Assembly: GCA_016794785.1 (NCBI GenBank)
Contig: JAEUHC010000015.1
Location: forward strand, 389,996 to 453,995
Reading direction: 5' to 3'
Source: Opitutaceae bacterium
GTDB lineage: Bacteria; Verrucomicrobiota; Verrucomicrobiia; Opitutales; Opitutaceae
Length of the DNA: 64,000 nucleotides
A program made the translations under genes and the position numbers. This document shows, piece after piece, positions 41,587 to 50,104 of the stretch. Under the pieces are notes generated by a model. That model was given only the letters and a program-made list of their open reading frames with translations. It had not been told where the DNA came from and did no database searches. Numbering within the stretch: position 1 is the stretch's first letter; each line of letters starts with the position of its first letter.

Positions 41587-42945
41587 TCAGCGCCGGAAAC
41601 CCATCGGCGGGAAGCCGCCGCCTTTGCCCTTCATGGCTTCCATCTGGCGCATCATCTTTTTGCCGCCGCCGCCCTTCATCATTTTCATCATCTGCTGCAT
41701 CTGCTGGAACTGCTTCATCAGCGAGTTCACCTCGACGATCTTCACGCCCGCGCCGTCGGCGATGCGCTTGCGGCGGCTGCCGTTGAGGATGTCGGGCTTG
41801 CGGCGCTCCTGCTTCGTCATCGACTGGATGATGGCTTCGGTGCGCGCCATCTGTTTGTCGGCGCCAGCGGGGAGCTGCATGCCGCTCATGCCGGGAATCA
41901 TGCCCATGATGCTCTGCATCGAGCCCATCTTTTTCACCTGCTGCATCTGCGCGAGGAAGTCCTCGAGGTCGAACTCGGCCTTCTTGAGCTTCTCGGCCAT
42001 CTTCGCGGCCTCCTTCTCGTCGATGTTCTCCTGCGCCCTTTCGACGAGGGAAACGACATCGCCCATGCCGAGGATGCGCGAGGCGAGGCGGTCGGGATAA
42101 AACGGCTCGAAGTCCGCCGTCTTTTCGCCGACACCCACGAACTTGATGGGGACGCCGGTGACCGACTTGATCGAAAGCGCCGCGCCGCCGCGCGTGTCGC
42201 CGTCGAGCTTGGTGAGGATGAGGCCGGTGAGCGACAGCGCCTCGTGAAATGCCTTGGCGACGTTGACCGCCTCCTGGCCGAGCGCGCCGTCGGCGACGAG
42301 GAGCACCTCATCGGGCTGCACGCGCGCGCGGAGTTTCTTCACCTCCTCGATCAGGTCGGTGTCGATCTGCAGGCGGCCGGCGGTGTCGAAGATGATGCAG
42401 TCGGCGCCCGCGGCCTGCGCGGCGCTGAGACCGGCGGCGCCGAGGGCAGGCACATCCTTGGTGGCGCGGTCCGAGTAGAAACCGAGTTCCTCCTGCTTCG
42501 CCAAAATCTCCAGCTGATCGATGGCGGCAGGGCGGTAGATGTCGGCGCCGACGACGAAGGGGCGGTAGCCGCGCTTCTTGAGGAGCTTGCCGAGCTTGGC
42601 GGTCGAGGTGGTCTTGCCCGAGCCGTGGAGGCCGACCATCAGGATCTTCAGCGGCCGCGTCGCCGCGATATCCGTCGTGCCTTCGCCGAGGAGGGCGACG
42701 AGCTCATCGTTGATGATTTTGACGACCTGCTGGCCGGGCGCGACGCCCTTGAGGACCTCCTGCCCGACGCACTTGGCCTGCACGCGCTCGATGAACTGGC
42801 GCGCGACCGTGAAATGCACATCGGCCGCGAGCAAAGCGGTGCGCACCTCAGCGAGGGCGGCCGCCATGTTTTCTTCGGACAGTTTGCCGACGCCGCGGAG
42901 GTTGCGGAGCGCGGAAGAGAGTTTATCGGTGAGCGACTCGAACAT
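41587..42945 (-). CDS. ffh: Signal recognition particle protein Ffh
   Basis: A 452-residue SRP54-type GTPase of normal length. N domain, then G domain with the P-loop GLHGSGKTTST (Gln of the usual GLQGSGKT is His), DTAGR and TKLDGD, then the methionine-rich M domain with SRRKRIADGAGVKIVEVN, followed by a Met/Lys/Gly-rich tail. It binds 4.5S RNA and signal sequences and delivers ribosomes to FtsY. The start is taken at Met 42945 (MFESLTDKL), the conserved N-terminus, rather than the ATG four codons upstream. ThuA follows downstream on the same strand. Confidence 0.95.
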   Translation of the reverse strand: MFESLTDKLSSALRNLRGVGKLSEENMAAALAEVRTALLAADVHFTVARQFIERVQAKCVGQEVLKGVAPGQQVVKIINDELVALLGEGTTDIAATRPLKILMVGLHGSGKTTSTAKLGKLLKKRGYRPFVVGADIYRPAAIDQLEILAKQEELGFYSDRATKDVPALGAAGLSAAQAAGADCIIFDTAGRLQIDTDLIEEVKKLRARVQPDEVLLVADGALGQEAVNVAKAFHEALSLTGLILTKLDGDTRGGAALSIKSVTGVPIKFVGVGEKTADFEPFYPDRLASRILGMGDVVSLVERAQENIDEKEAAKMAEKLKKAEFDLEDFLAQMQQVKKMGSMQSIMGMIPGMSGMQLPAGADKQMARTEAIIQSMTKQERRKPDILNGSRRKRIADGAGVKIVEVNSLMKQFQQMQQMMKMMKGGGGKKMMRQMEAMKGKGGGFPPMGFRR

Positions 42946-42969
42946 GGGAGCCGACACCGTTGGGGGATT

Positions 42970-43377
42970 TCACGGCGGGAAGCAACAGCGGGGGCAAGGA
43001 TAACACCAGTGAGGGCCCTTATTCGGGAAACCTAGCTTTGTCCTCATTTGTGATTTGAGCCATTCCTTCAAGACTTCGAAAGCTACGCCGCCAATCGGCT
43101 TGAGGATGCTGTCTTGGGCCATTTTCCAAATGCCTTCGTCGCGCATAGCATCGAGAAAATCGTGGCCGCTCCACGTCATCCGTAGTGGCACAACATCGAA
43201 GGGCATACCTTGCTCATCATCCATCACCGCACCCTTCACTAATTCCGCTTCAATTAGTCATGCGTAGTGATGGACAACTACATTTTCCTCATATTCGGCT
43301 TTTGTGCGATGCTGTGCCTCTTGGTCGCCTTCGAGCGCAAGCAACAAGAGTCTTATCAAATCCATGTCTCTCTTCAT
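42970..43377 (-). pseudogene. DUF2513-like gene interrupted by an in-frame TGA
   Basis: Reading from the ATG at 43377 gives MKRDMDLIRLLLLALEGDQE and continues to VVVHHYA, then TGA (43260-43258), then in the same frame LIEAELVKGAVMDDEQG and on to TWSGHDFLDAMRD and LKSQMRTKLG. Together this is the full length and motif order of DUF2513 proteins (KRDMDLIR start, LLIEAGL middle, LTWxGHEFLDA end). The stop falls where a Leu is expected. It is therefore a nonsense-mutated gene, unless the two halves are made separately (GTG at 43239). GC content is visibly lower than the flanks. It adjoins the HicBA pair. Confidence 0.8.
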
Positions 43378-43393
43378 GTGCGTCGGCTCTGAA

Positions 43394-43606
43394 TTAGAGG
43401 TCGTTTGGCGTGAGGCCTGTGTGTCGCGCTATTCGTGCCAGCATACGCGGGCCGATCTCGTCGCCGTCGTGAAACGCGAAGACGAAGTCAGGCCAACCCT
43501 CACGAGAGAGCACCTTGTGCGAGCCAGTCTGTCGTTTGAGACGCCAGCCGATGCCGAGGAGCGCTGCGAGCACAAGCCTCGCCTTTCGTGCGCCCCACAC
43601 GCTCAT
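43394..43606 (-). CDS. hicA: HicA-family mRNA interferase toxin
   Basis: A 70-residue protein with the HicA double-stranded RNA-binding-like fold. It has the catalytic-histidine motif RQTGSHKVL in mid-protein, then VFAFHDGDEIGPRMLARIARHTGLTPNDL, the family's usual end. HicA toxins cleave mRNA on ribosomes when not bound by HicB. The first residues (MSVWGARKARLVLAALLGIGW) align with the usual short N-terminal helix. It overlaps hicB upstream by 4 bp (ATGA), which fixes the start. Confidence 0.85.
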   Translation of the reverse strand: MSVWGARKARLVLAALLGIGWRLKRQTGSHKVLSREGWPDFVFAFHDGDEIGPRMLARIARHTGLTPNDL

Positions 43607-43803
43607 GCCGCGACGGTGAACACTTGGCTCAGCTCGGGCGCTTTCTCGCCATGATCGATGCGATCGGCGAGCACCCGCAGCACGAGGGCCTCAACCTTGG
43701 CGACCGCCTCTTCCTTGGTCGCGCCGTAGGCCATCGCCCCGGCCAGTGCGGGCACTTCGGCAATCCAGCGTCCATCTTCCTCGCGTTCGACTTCGACTCG
43801 CAT
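43603..43803 (-). CDS. hicB: HicB-family antitoxin
   Basis: A 66-residue protein with the HicB partial RNase-H-like fold: VEREEDGRWIAEVPALAGAMAYGATKEEAVAKVEAL. It is short, with no C-terminal ribbon-helix-helix or HTH, so any autoregulation would depend on the complex or another factor. It lies upstream of and overlaps hicA by 4 bp; the order hicB-hicA is one of the two common arrangements. The ATG at 43803 is preferred over the longer frame because homology starts at once. It is divergent from the Lrp-type regulator gene. Confidence 0.85.
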   Translation of the reverse strand: MRVEVEREEDGRWIAEVPALAGAMAYGATKEEAVAKVEALVLRVLADRIDHGEKAPELSQVFTVAA

Positions 43804-43918
43804 GGGTGAACCGTGATCGCCGCGCGCTGTGCTCGCAAGCGGCTTCTTCGACTGTCCCGGGGTCCGTTTGTTTTCGTCCTCGTCAAACGCCGCACCTTCC
43901 CGGATAACCGCCGTCCCT

Positions 43919-44407
43919 ATGAACCCAGTGCTCAAGCTCTTGATCGACGGCGGCAGCCTCACGACCGGCCAGATGGCCCAGGTCGCGGGGTTGAGCGAAG
44001 CCGCGGTGAATCAGCACCTGGATCAGCTCAAGGCGGACAAAGTCTTCCTCGGCTGGCGTCCGGTGCTTGATCTTTCCCGTGAGGCCGCTGCCGGGGCCGC
44101 CGTGCGCGCGGTCATCGAGGTCAAGGTCACGCCGGAGCGCGGCGGCGGGTTCAACCGGTTCGCGGAGCGAATTGCGCGGTTCGACGAGGTCGAGTCGTGC
44201 TACCTCATGTCGGGCAGCTACGACCTCCTCGTGTTTGTGAAGGGCGCGACGCTCCAGAAGGTCGCGGCGTTTGTCTCGGAGAAACTCTCCACGGTCGAGG
44301 GCGTGCTCTCGACCTCCACCCACTTCATGCTGCGTTGCTACAAGGAGCAGGGCTTCCTGCTCGACGGCGGCGAGGCGCCCACCACGCGGCTCAACGTCGC
44401 GCCCTGA
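43919..44407 (+). CDS. Lrp/AsnC-family transcriptional regulator
   Basis: A 162-residue protein. An N-terminal winged helix-turn-helix (about 5-50, QMAQVAGLSEAAVNQHLDQLKAD) is followed by an AsnC-type RAM ligand-binding domain (AVRAVIEVKVTPE, ESCYLMSGSYDLLVFV). The aminotransferase gene follows after 20 bp in the same direction, so this is most likely its local amino-acid-responsive regulator. The ATG at 43919 is chosen from domain length; no strong Shine-Dalgarno is evident. The 115-bp gap to hicB upstream should hold both divergent promoters. Confidence 0.88.
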   Translation: MNPVLKLLIDGGSLTTGQMAQVAGLSEAAVNQHLDQLKADKVFLGWRPVLDLSREAAAGAAVRAVIEVKVTPERGGGFNRFAERIARFDEVESCYLMSGSYDLLVFVKGATLQKVAAFVSEKLSTVEGVLSTSTHFMLRCYKEQGFLLDGGEAPTTRLNVAP

Positions 44408-44427
44408 GCCCGGAAAGGAACGCAACC

Positions 44428-45609
44428 ATGAGCACCGATCCGAAACGATGGGTGGCGGGACACGTGTCCACGCTCCCGCGAAGCGGCATCCGCGATTTCT
44501 TCGAGCTGGTCGCCAAGATGAAGGGCCAGGACGTGATTTCGCTCGGCGTGGGCGAGCCGGACTTCGTCACGCCGTGGCACGTGCGCGAGGCCGCGATCTA
44601 CGCGCTGGAAAAGGGCAAGACCTACTACACTTCGAACCTCGGCATGATCGAGCTGCGCCGGGAAATCTCCACCTACGTCGAGGAGCACTTCGGGGTGAGC
44701 TACCGGCCCGACGATCAGGTGATCGTGACGGTGGGCGTGAGCGAGGCGCTCGATCTGGCGTTTCGCGCTTTCTGCAATCCGGGCGACAAGGTGATGTTTC
44801 ACCAGCCGTGCTACGTGAGCTATCACCCGAGCATCACGCTCGTGCACGGCGAGGGCATCGCGGTGCCGACCTACGCCAAGGATAATTTCGCGCTCACCGC
44901 CGAGGCGCTCCGCGCCGCGTGGCAGCCGGGCGCAAAAATCCTCATGCTCAACCTCCCGTGCAATCCCACGGGCGGCACCTGCACGCGCGAGCAGCTGCAA
45001 AAGATCGCCGACTTTTGCCGTGAGAAGGACCTCCTCGTGCTGAGCGACGAGATTTACTCGGAGCTGACCTTCGAGGGCACGCACACGAGCATCGCGAGTT
45101 TCCCCGGCATGGCGGAGCGCACGATTTTTCTGCACGGGTTCTCGAAGGCGTTTGCGATGACCGGCTGGCGCATCGGCTATGCCTGCGGGCCCGCGGTGCT
45201 TATCGATGCGATGATGAAGGTGCACCAATACGCCATGATGTGCGCCTCCATCATCGCGCAGGAAGGCGCGCTCGAGGCGCTCAAGCACGGCTGGGAGCAC
45301 GTGGTCAAGATGCGCGAGCAATACCACCGCCGCCGCGATCTGATCGTGCGCCGCTTCAACGAAGTCGGCCTCAAGTGCCACCTGCCGCGCGGCAGCTTCT
45401 ACGCGTTCCCCGATGTGACGCCGACCGGCATGAGCGAAAAGGATTTCGCCGTGGGCCTCCTGCAACAGCACAAGGTCGCGGTCGTGCCCGGCACGGCCTT
45501 TGGCGAGAATGGCCGCGGCCACGTCCGCGCCTGCTTCGCCACCGCCTACGACCAGATCATCGAGGCGTGCGATCGCGTGGAGCGGTTTGTCCAAGGGAGT
45601 AAAAAATAA
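44428..45609 (+). CDS. PLP-dependent class I aminotransferase
   Basis: A 393-residue fold-type I aminotransferase. It has SLGVGEPDFVTPWHV, the NPTGG motif (LPCNPTGGTC), SDEIYSELTF, and the PLP lysine K240 in GFSKAFAMTGWRIGYA, with the C-terminal Arg in GHVRACFA. It resembles the aspartate/alanine-type (subgroup I-gamma) enzymes that often follow an Lrp regulator; exact amino donor unknown. A good Shine-Dalgarno (GGAAAGGA) lies about 8 bases before the ATG at 44428, fixing the start. Confidence 0.92.
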   Translation: MSTDPKRWVAGHVSTLPRSGIRDFFELVAKMKGQDVISLGVGEPDFVTPWHVREAAIYALEKGKTYYTSNLGMIELRREISTYVEEHFGVSYRPDDQVIVTVGVSEALDLAFRAFCNPGDKVMFHQPCYVSYHPSITLVHGEGIAVPTYAKDNFALTAEALRAAWQPGAKILMLNLPCNPTGGTCTREQLQKIADFCREKDLLVLSDEIYSELTFEGTHTSIASFPGMAERTIFLHGFSKAFAMTGWRIGYACGPAVLIDAMMKVHQYAMMCASIIAQEGALEALKHGWEHVVKMREQYHRRRDLIVRRFNEVGLKCHLPRGSFYAFPDVTPTGMSEKDFAVGLLQQHKVAVVPGTAFGENGRGHVRACFATAYDQIIEACDRVERFVQGSKK

Positions 45610-45611
45610 TC

Positions 45612-45678
45612 CTCACGCCACGATCGCAAAGGTCGCAATGGTTTGCCTCCTTTGCGCTCTTCGCGTCCTTTGCGTGAG
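45612..45678. repeat. Palindromic repeat directly before der
   Basis: CTCACGC (45612-45618) and GCGTGAG (45672-45678) bound an imperfect palindrome in which CGCAAAGG on the left pairs with CCTTTGCG on the right. Repeats built from CTCACGCAAAGG-type arms are widespread non-coding palindromes in bacteria. It fills the gap between the aminotransferase stop and the der start (45688) and would place a hairpin in the der leader. Confidence 0.7.
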
Positions 45679-45687
45679 ATAATTTTC

Positions 45688-47178
45688 ATGAGTCGAATCG
45701 TCGCCATCGTCGGCCGGCCCAACGTCGGCAAGAGCCGCCTCTTCAACCGGCTCGCGCGCAAGCGCATCTCGATCGTGCACGATCAGCCGGGCATCACGCG
45801 CGACGTGATCACGGCCGAGATCGCCGACGGCGGCTACACGCTGCTCGACACGGGCGGCCTCGGCTACACGGGCAGCGACACGCCGGCTGCGCTCACCAAG
45901 GCTTCCGAGCAGCAGGTTGATTTCGCCATCGCCTCCGCGGATCTCATCCTCTTCGTGGTGGACGGCCTCGCCGGCCTGTCAGCGCTCGACGAGAAGATCG
46001 CGACGATGCTGCGACGCAGCAAAAAGCCTGTGCGCCTCGTGGTGAACAAGGCCGACTTCGACGACTCGAAAGTCGCGCTCGACGAGGCCTACCGCCTCGG
46101 TCTCGGCGAGCCGCTGCGCGTCTCCGCCGAACATGGCAACGGCGAGGCTGATCTCCGCGATGCGATTCTCGATGCACTCGGGCCCGCGCCGGCCGACGAT
46201 GTCATCTCGGACCGCTCCGCCGCCGATCCACTCTGCGTGTGCTTCATCGGCCGGCCCAACGTCGGCAAATCCTCCCTCAGCAACCGCCTGCTCCAGAGCG
46301 ACCGCCTGATCGTGAGCGATGTGCCCGGCACGACGCGCGATGCGATCGAACTGCCATTCACCTTCAAAGGTCGCGACGGCCAGGACTATCCCTTCAAGCT
46401 GATCGACACGGCCGGCATCCGCGCCGCGACGAAGCTCAGTTCGCCGGTCGAATATTTTTCCCGTCTCCGCTCGATGGAGGCGATTAAGCAGACGGATGTC
46501 GTCTTCCTCGTCCTCGATGCGCTCGATGGCGTGACGCAGCAGGACAAGGCGATCGCGGGCGAGGCGGTGAAGGAGGGGAAGCCCATCATCATCGTCATCA
46601 ACAAATGGGATCTCATCGTCGAGCGCTTCAAGAAGCAGGGCGGCTTCCAACCCTACACGAGCGAGCGCGACTACCGGGAGAAATATGAAAAGGCCCTGTT
46701 CGAGCGGCTCTTCTTCACGCCCGGCGCGCCGCTGATTTTTGTCTCGGCCCTGAGCGGCTACGAGATCGACCGCATGCTCAACGCCGCGGTGAAGATCCAC
46801 CGCACGCTCGACAAGCGGCTCTCGACCGCCCGGCTCAACCAGGTCCTCGGCTATCTGTCCGACCGCAACCCGCCGGCCGCGATTGGGGGCAAACGTTTCC
46901 GCATCTACTACGCGACGCATACCGGCACGCGGCCTTTCCGCCTCAAGCTGTTTTGCAACCGCGAGGAGAAGCTCGCGGAGAGCTACCGCCGCTACCTGGA
47001 GGCCGGCATCGTCGCGGAGTTCGACCTCGCGGGCTGCCCGATCTTTTTCGATCTCGTGGGCAAGGAAAAGCACGCCGAGCGCACGGGGCGGCCGGAGGGC
47101 CGCGCCTTGGCTAAACCCAGCGAGCACAAACCGAAGTGGAAGGCGGCGGAGGAGAGCGGCGGGTTGGCGGAGGATTGA
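45688..47178 (+). CDS. der: Ribosome assembly GTPase Der (EngA)
   Basis: A 496-residue protein with the unique double-GTPase layout. First G domain: GRPNVGKSRLFNRL, DTGGLGYTG, NKAD. Second G domain from about residue 185: GRPNVGKSSLSNRLL, DTAGIR, NKWDL. Then comes the C-terminal KH-like domain (KRFRIYYATHTGTRPFRLKLF). It acts in 50S ribosomal subunit maturation. The ATG at 45688 gives the conserved start MSRIVAIVGRPNVGK. The gene ends 32 bp from the convergent DUF4214 gene. Confidence 0.95.
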   Translation: MSRIVAIVGRPNVGKSRLFNRLARKRISIVHDQPGITRDVITAEIADGGYTLLDTGGLGYTGSDTPAALTKASEQQVDFAIASADLILFVVDGLAGLSALDEKIATMLRRSKKPVRLVVNKADFDDSKVALDEAYRLGLGEPLRVSAEHGNGEADLRDAILDALGPAPADDVISDRSAADPLCVCFIGRPNVGKSSLSNRLLQSDRLIVSDVPGTTRDAIELPFTFKGRDGQDYPFKLIDTAGIRAATKLSSPVEYFSRLRSMEAIKQTDVVFLVLDALDGVTQQDKAIAGEAVKEGKPIIIVINKWDLIVERFKKQGGFQPYTSERDYREKYEKALFERLFFTPGAPLIFVSALSGYEIDRMLNAAVKIHRTLDKRLSTARLNQVLGYLSDRNPPAAIGGKRFRIYYATHTGTRPFRLKLFCNREEKLAESYRRYLEAGIVAEFDLAGCPIFFDLVGKEKHAERTGRPEGRALAKPSEHKPKWKAAEESGGLAED

Positions 47179-47210
47179 GCTGAAGCGCGTTGGCCTCAAC
47201 GTGCGCCACC

Positions 47211-48230
47211 TTATTTCTTCCCGCGACGCTGCCGATATTCGTCGCCGCTCATGAGGGCGGCGCGCACTTGTTGCTCGGTGTAGCCGCGCTCGCGCATCGC
47301 CTTTTCGTAGGTGGCGTAGCCGCCCGGATCGGGCTCGCGGCCGAGCACTTCGCGATAGGCGCGGGTGATGGCCTGGCGGATGTAGGTGTCGCGGCCTTCG
47401 GCGCTGCGGCGGAGGTCGTCGCGAATTTGTCCTTGGGTCCAGCCGTCCTTCCACTTGGACCGATAGTGCGCGAGCCCGCGCGGGTCGGGCTCGCGGCCGA
47501 GCACCTCGCGGTAGATTTTCGCGATCGCCTGGTCGGCGTTGATGCCACGGGCCTCTGAGCTGCGCTGGAGCTGCTGGATCATCTGCTGCTCGGACCAGCC
47601 CTCGCGGATGAGGCGGTCGGTGTAAGTGCGGAGGCCTTCGGGATCGGCGGGGCGGTCGAGCACCTCGCGAAAGGCGCGGTGCACGATCGCTTCGGCGGCG
47701 CGGCGGTCGATGCGCGGCCGGACGGGTTGCACAATCACGGGCGGAGGCGGGGGCGGTTGCACGATGATGACAGTGGGCGGAGGTTCGCCTCGGCCGGGCG
47801 GCACGACGACGGGAGCCGGCGCAACGGGGCGCGGAGGCCCGGCCACCGCGACGGAGACGATGGCGCGATCCCAGGTGGCGCCGGTGTCGCGCCCGCGGCG
47901 TTCGCCATAGAGATCGGGGATGCTGCGGGTGATCTCCAGGCGCTCACCGGAGAAGCCGGGGGAACTGAAAACCGTGGCTCGGGCCGCGCCTTCGATTTTC
48001 GCGGAGGAAATCGCGAAGGCCCACGGCAGGTTGCTCGGGCGCATGAGGCGCTCAAGATTCTCAACCGAGGCGCCCGCCTCGACGATCAGCGATTCGCCGC
48101 CGTAGTTGGGCTCCGTGAAAAACACCACCCGATCCGGGCTGAGGTTGGCCGGGGTCTGCGCGCGCGCGAAACCGAGGGCGAGCGTCACGATCGCGGCGAG
48201 CCACAGCGCGAAACGGGTGGATGTTTTCAT
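47211..48230 (-). CDS. Exported beta/gamma-crystallin-like plus DUF4214-type repeat protein
   Basis: A 339-residue exported protein. Signal peptide about 1-24; a Greek-key beta/gamma-crystallin-like domain (about 30-135, FFTEPNYGGESLIVEAG and FSSPGFSGERLEI); a Pro/Val-rich linker (about 138-178, including a run of six Pro); and a helical C-terminus with three similar units of about 48 residues, each reading roughly YREVLGREPDPxGLxxY (DUF4214-like). Function unknown; the crystallin part may bind calcium, the repeats occur in surface proteins. It is convergent with der and followed closely on the same strand by the dehydrogenase gene upstream of it. Confidence 0.72.
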   Translation of the reverse strand: MKTSTRFALWLAAIVTLALGFARAQTPANLSPDRVVFFTEPNYGGESLIVEAGASVENLERLMRPSNLPWAFAISSAKIEGAARATVFSSPGFSGERLEITRSIPDLYGERRGRDTGATWDRAIVSVAVAGPPRPVAPAPVVVPPGRGEPPPTVIIVQPPPPPPVIVQPVRPRIDRRAAEAIVHRAFREVLDRPADPEGLRTYTDRLIREGWSEQQMIQQLQRSSEARGINADQAIAKIYREVLGREPDPRGLAHYRSKWKDGWTQGQIRDDLRRSAEGRDTYIRQAITRAYREVLGREPDPGGYATYEKAMRERGYTEQQVRAALMSGDEYRQRRGKK

Positions 48231-48245
48231 GGCGGGGAGGGCGGT

Positions 48246-49136
48246 TCAGGCGCGGCGGCCTTTGAACGTGAGTTCGGCGATGCCGCTCTTATCGAGGTCA
48301 CCGAGGCCGAGCGCGACCATGCGCTCGTATTGCTGCTTGGTGGCGGCGGCGAGCGGCAGGTTGAGGCCGGCCTGCGCACCAAGTGTCCAGGCGATGGTGG
48401 AGTCCTTGGCGGCGTGCGCGGCCGAGAAGAAGCAGGCGTGATCGCGGTTTTGCATGTCCTCCCCGTCGGTCTTGAGGACCTGGGAGTTGGCGCCGGTCTG
48501 GAGAAACACCTCTCGCAGCATGGCGAGATCGAGGCCGAGCGCGGCGCCGAGGCCGAGGCCTTCGGCGAGGCCGGCGGTGTTGATGTTCATGACCATGTTC
48601 ACGAGGGCCTTCACCTGCGCGGCCTGGCCGGTGGAGCCGATGTAGCGGAGCGCGGAACTCAGCTTTTCGAGAATCGGCTTCACGCGATCGAAGGTGGCGC
48701 GGTCGCCGCCGCACATGAGGTAGAGCGTGCCGGCGCGGGCCTGCGGGATCGAGGAGGCCATGCAGCCTTCGAGCGTGACGGCGCCGGCGGCCCGGGCGCG
48801 GCGTTCGACCTCCACGTGGGTCGACGGCGAGATGGTCGCGCAATTGATGAAGATCTTGCCCTTCGCGCTAGTGAGCAACGAGTCGCCGGTGGTGGCGAAG
48901 ACGCCGAGTTGCGCAGCGTCGTCGGTGACGACGGTGAAGATCACGTCGGCCGCGGCCGTGACCTCGGCCAGGGTAGTCGCGGCGCGGGCCCCGATTTCTT
49001 CGGCGAGTGCGCTCGCGGAGGGACCGTGGACATCATAGACGGCGGTGACCGCATAACCGCAGTCCTTGAGGCGGCGCGCCATGTTGGCGCCCATGCGACC
49101 GACTCCGACGAAGGCAATTTTTTCAGGCATGATCAT
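48246..49136 (-). CDS. 3-hydroxyisobutyrate dehydrogenase-family oxidoreductase
   Basis: A 296-residue beta-hydroxyacid dehydrogenase. It has the Rossmann motif VGVGRMGANMARRL, the substrate-binding FINCATISPSTHVEV, GCMASSIPQARAGTL and the catalytic-lysine region VKALVNMVMN. Family members oxidise 3-hydroxyisobutyrate, tartronate semialdehyde, 6-phosphogluconate-like or related acids. In this setting a sugar-acid intermediate is plausible but unproven. The start may be Met1 (49136) or Met3 (49130); both lie inside the MBL gene's 3' end, so the two are coupled. Confidence 0.88.
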   Translation of the reverse strand: MIMPEKIAFVGVGRMGANMARRLKDCGYAVTAVYDVHGPSASALAEEIGARAATTLAEVTAAADVIFTVVTDDAAQLGVFATTGDSLLTSAKGKIFINCATISPSTHVEVERRARAAGAVTLEGCMASSIPQARAGTLYLMCGGDRATFDRVKPILEKLSSALRYIGSTGQAAQVKALVNMVMNINTAGLAEGLGLGAALGLDLAMLREVFLQTGANSQVLKTDGEDMQNRDHACFFSAAHAAKDSTIAWTLGAQAGLNLPLAAATKQQYERMVALGLGDLDKSGIAELTFKGRRA

Positions 49137-50001
49137 TTTCTGGGACGTTGGGGGTTGCAGGTTTATTCACAGGCTTGGGATGGGCGAAAAAAGGGTTGTG
49201 CTCCCGCTCCTGCGCGACCGTCGTGAGCGGGCCGTGACCGCAGGCGAGCACGGTGTCGCGGGGCAGCACGAGGATTTTTTCCCGGTTGTTGCGCCACTGC
49301 TCGGTGTGGTGCGTGGGGCTGCCGCCCATTGAACTGGCGAAGATCGAATCGCCGACGATGGCCAGCGGCCAGCTCAGGCCGGTGACGTAGAACGTGGTCT
49401 GCCCGGGCGAGTGGCCGGACGTCAGCAGGGTCTTGATCGCGAGGGGGCCGAGGTGGAAATGAGCGTTGGGCTTGAAGAACTGCGCGCCGGGGAAATCGAC
49501 GGGCTCAAGCTCGCTGGACCAGACCGAGGCCTTCGTCTCCGCCGCGAGGCGCGGGAGAGCCGCGATATGATCGGGATGAGTATGGGTGAGGAAGATGTAG
49601 TGCAGCTTCAGTTTCTCCGCCGCGATGAGTGACAGCATCTCGTCGCAATTCGCGCCGGTGTCGAAAGCGGCGGCGATGCGTTCGCGCGAATCCCAGATGA
49701 GGTAGCTGTTCACGGTCATGTCTTCGTGCGGGGTATTGAAGGCGGCGAACCCCCGCGGGAACATGGGATGGGTCGGATACCAGAGTCTTTTGGCATGCTG
49801 CTCGAGGGCGTCGGGCGAGAGGCGGAGATGGCGCGCGACGCGGCGGATGACGCCGTAAAGCGGTTTGCCCTCCTTCACGGCGGCGAGCTGCTCCGGCGTG
49901 ACTTCGGCGAGTTTAATCAGTTCCTCATCGCTGATTTTCAGGCCGCGCTGGGCCTTGTTGATGACGTCGTTGAAATTGTCTTCGAGCGGGATGCGAGCCA
50001 T
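49123..50001 (-). CDS. MBL-fold metallohydrolase with helical N-terminal extension
   Basis: A 292-residue protein. The metallo-beta-lactamase fold begins near residue 75, with the metal motif HTHPDH (LTHTHPDHIAAL), then TSGHSPGQTTFYV, IVGDSIFAS and the late ligand ACGHGP, as in glyoxalase II-like thioester hydrolases. The first 70 residues are helical (ISDEELIKLAEVTPEQLAAVKEGKPL and LSPDALEQHAKR) and resemble a helix-turn-helix rather than part of the MBL fold. The substrate is unknown. It is co-transcribed with the downstream dehydrogenase (overlap of up to 14 bp). Confidence 0.85.
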   Translation of the reverse strand: MARIPLEDNFNDVINKAQRGLKISDEELIKLAEVTPEQLAAVKEGKPLYGVIRRVARHLRLSPDALEQHAKRLWYPTHPMFPRGFAAFNTPHEDMTVNSYLIWDSRERIAAAFDTGANCDEMLSLIAAEKLKLHYIFLTHTHPDHIAALPRLAAETKASVWSSELEPVDFPGAQFFKPNAHFHLGPLAIKTLLTSGHSPGQTTFYVTGLSWPLAIVGDSIFASSMGGSPTHHTEQWRNNREKILVLPRDTVLACGHGPLTTVAQEREHNPFFAHPKPVNKPATPNVPENDHA

Positions 50002-50104
50002 GGAACCATGTGTTAAGCGCGGCGAGCGAACGCGGCAAGTGCCGCGTGGGTGACAGGAATTGCCGTTGCCACCCGGTGCGCGGCCGGCTTCAGCTGGACG
50101 TTTC

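Noticed and set aside
43258..43260. TGA in the DUF2513 gene as a selenocysteine codon
   Set aside because: The family has Leu there, no Cys/Sec homologue is known to me, and no SECIS-like hairpin is evident just after it.
47400..47720. CRISPR-like or tandem DNA repeats in the DUF4214-type gene
   Set aside because: The similarity is at protein level in coding units of about 144 bp; there are no identical direct repeats with unique spacers.
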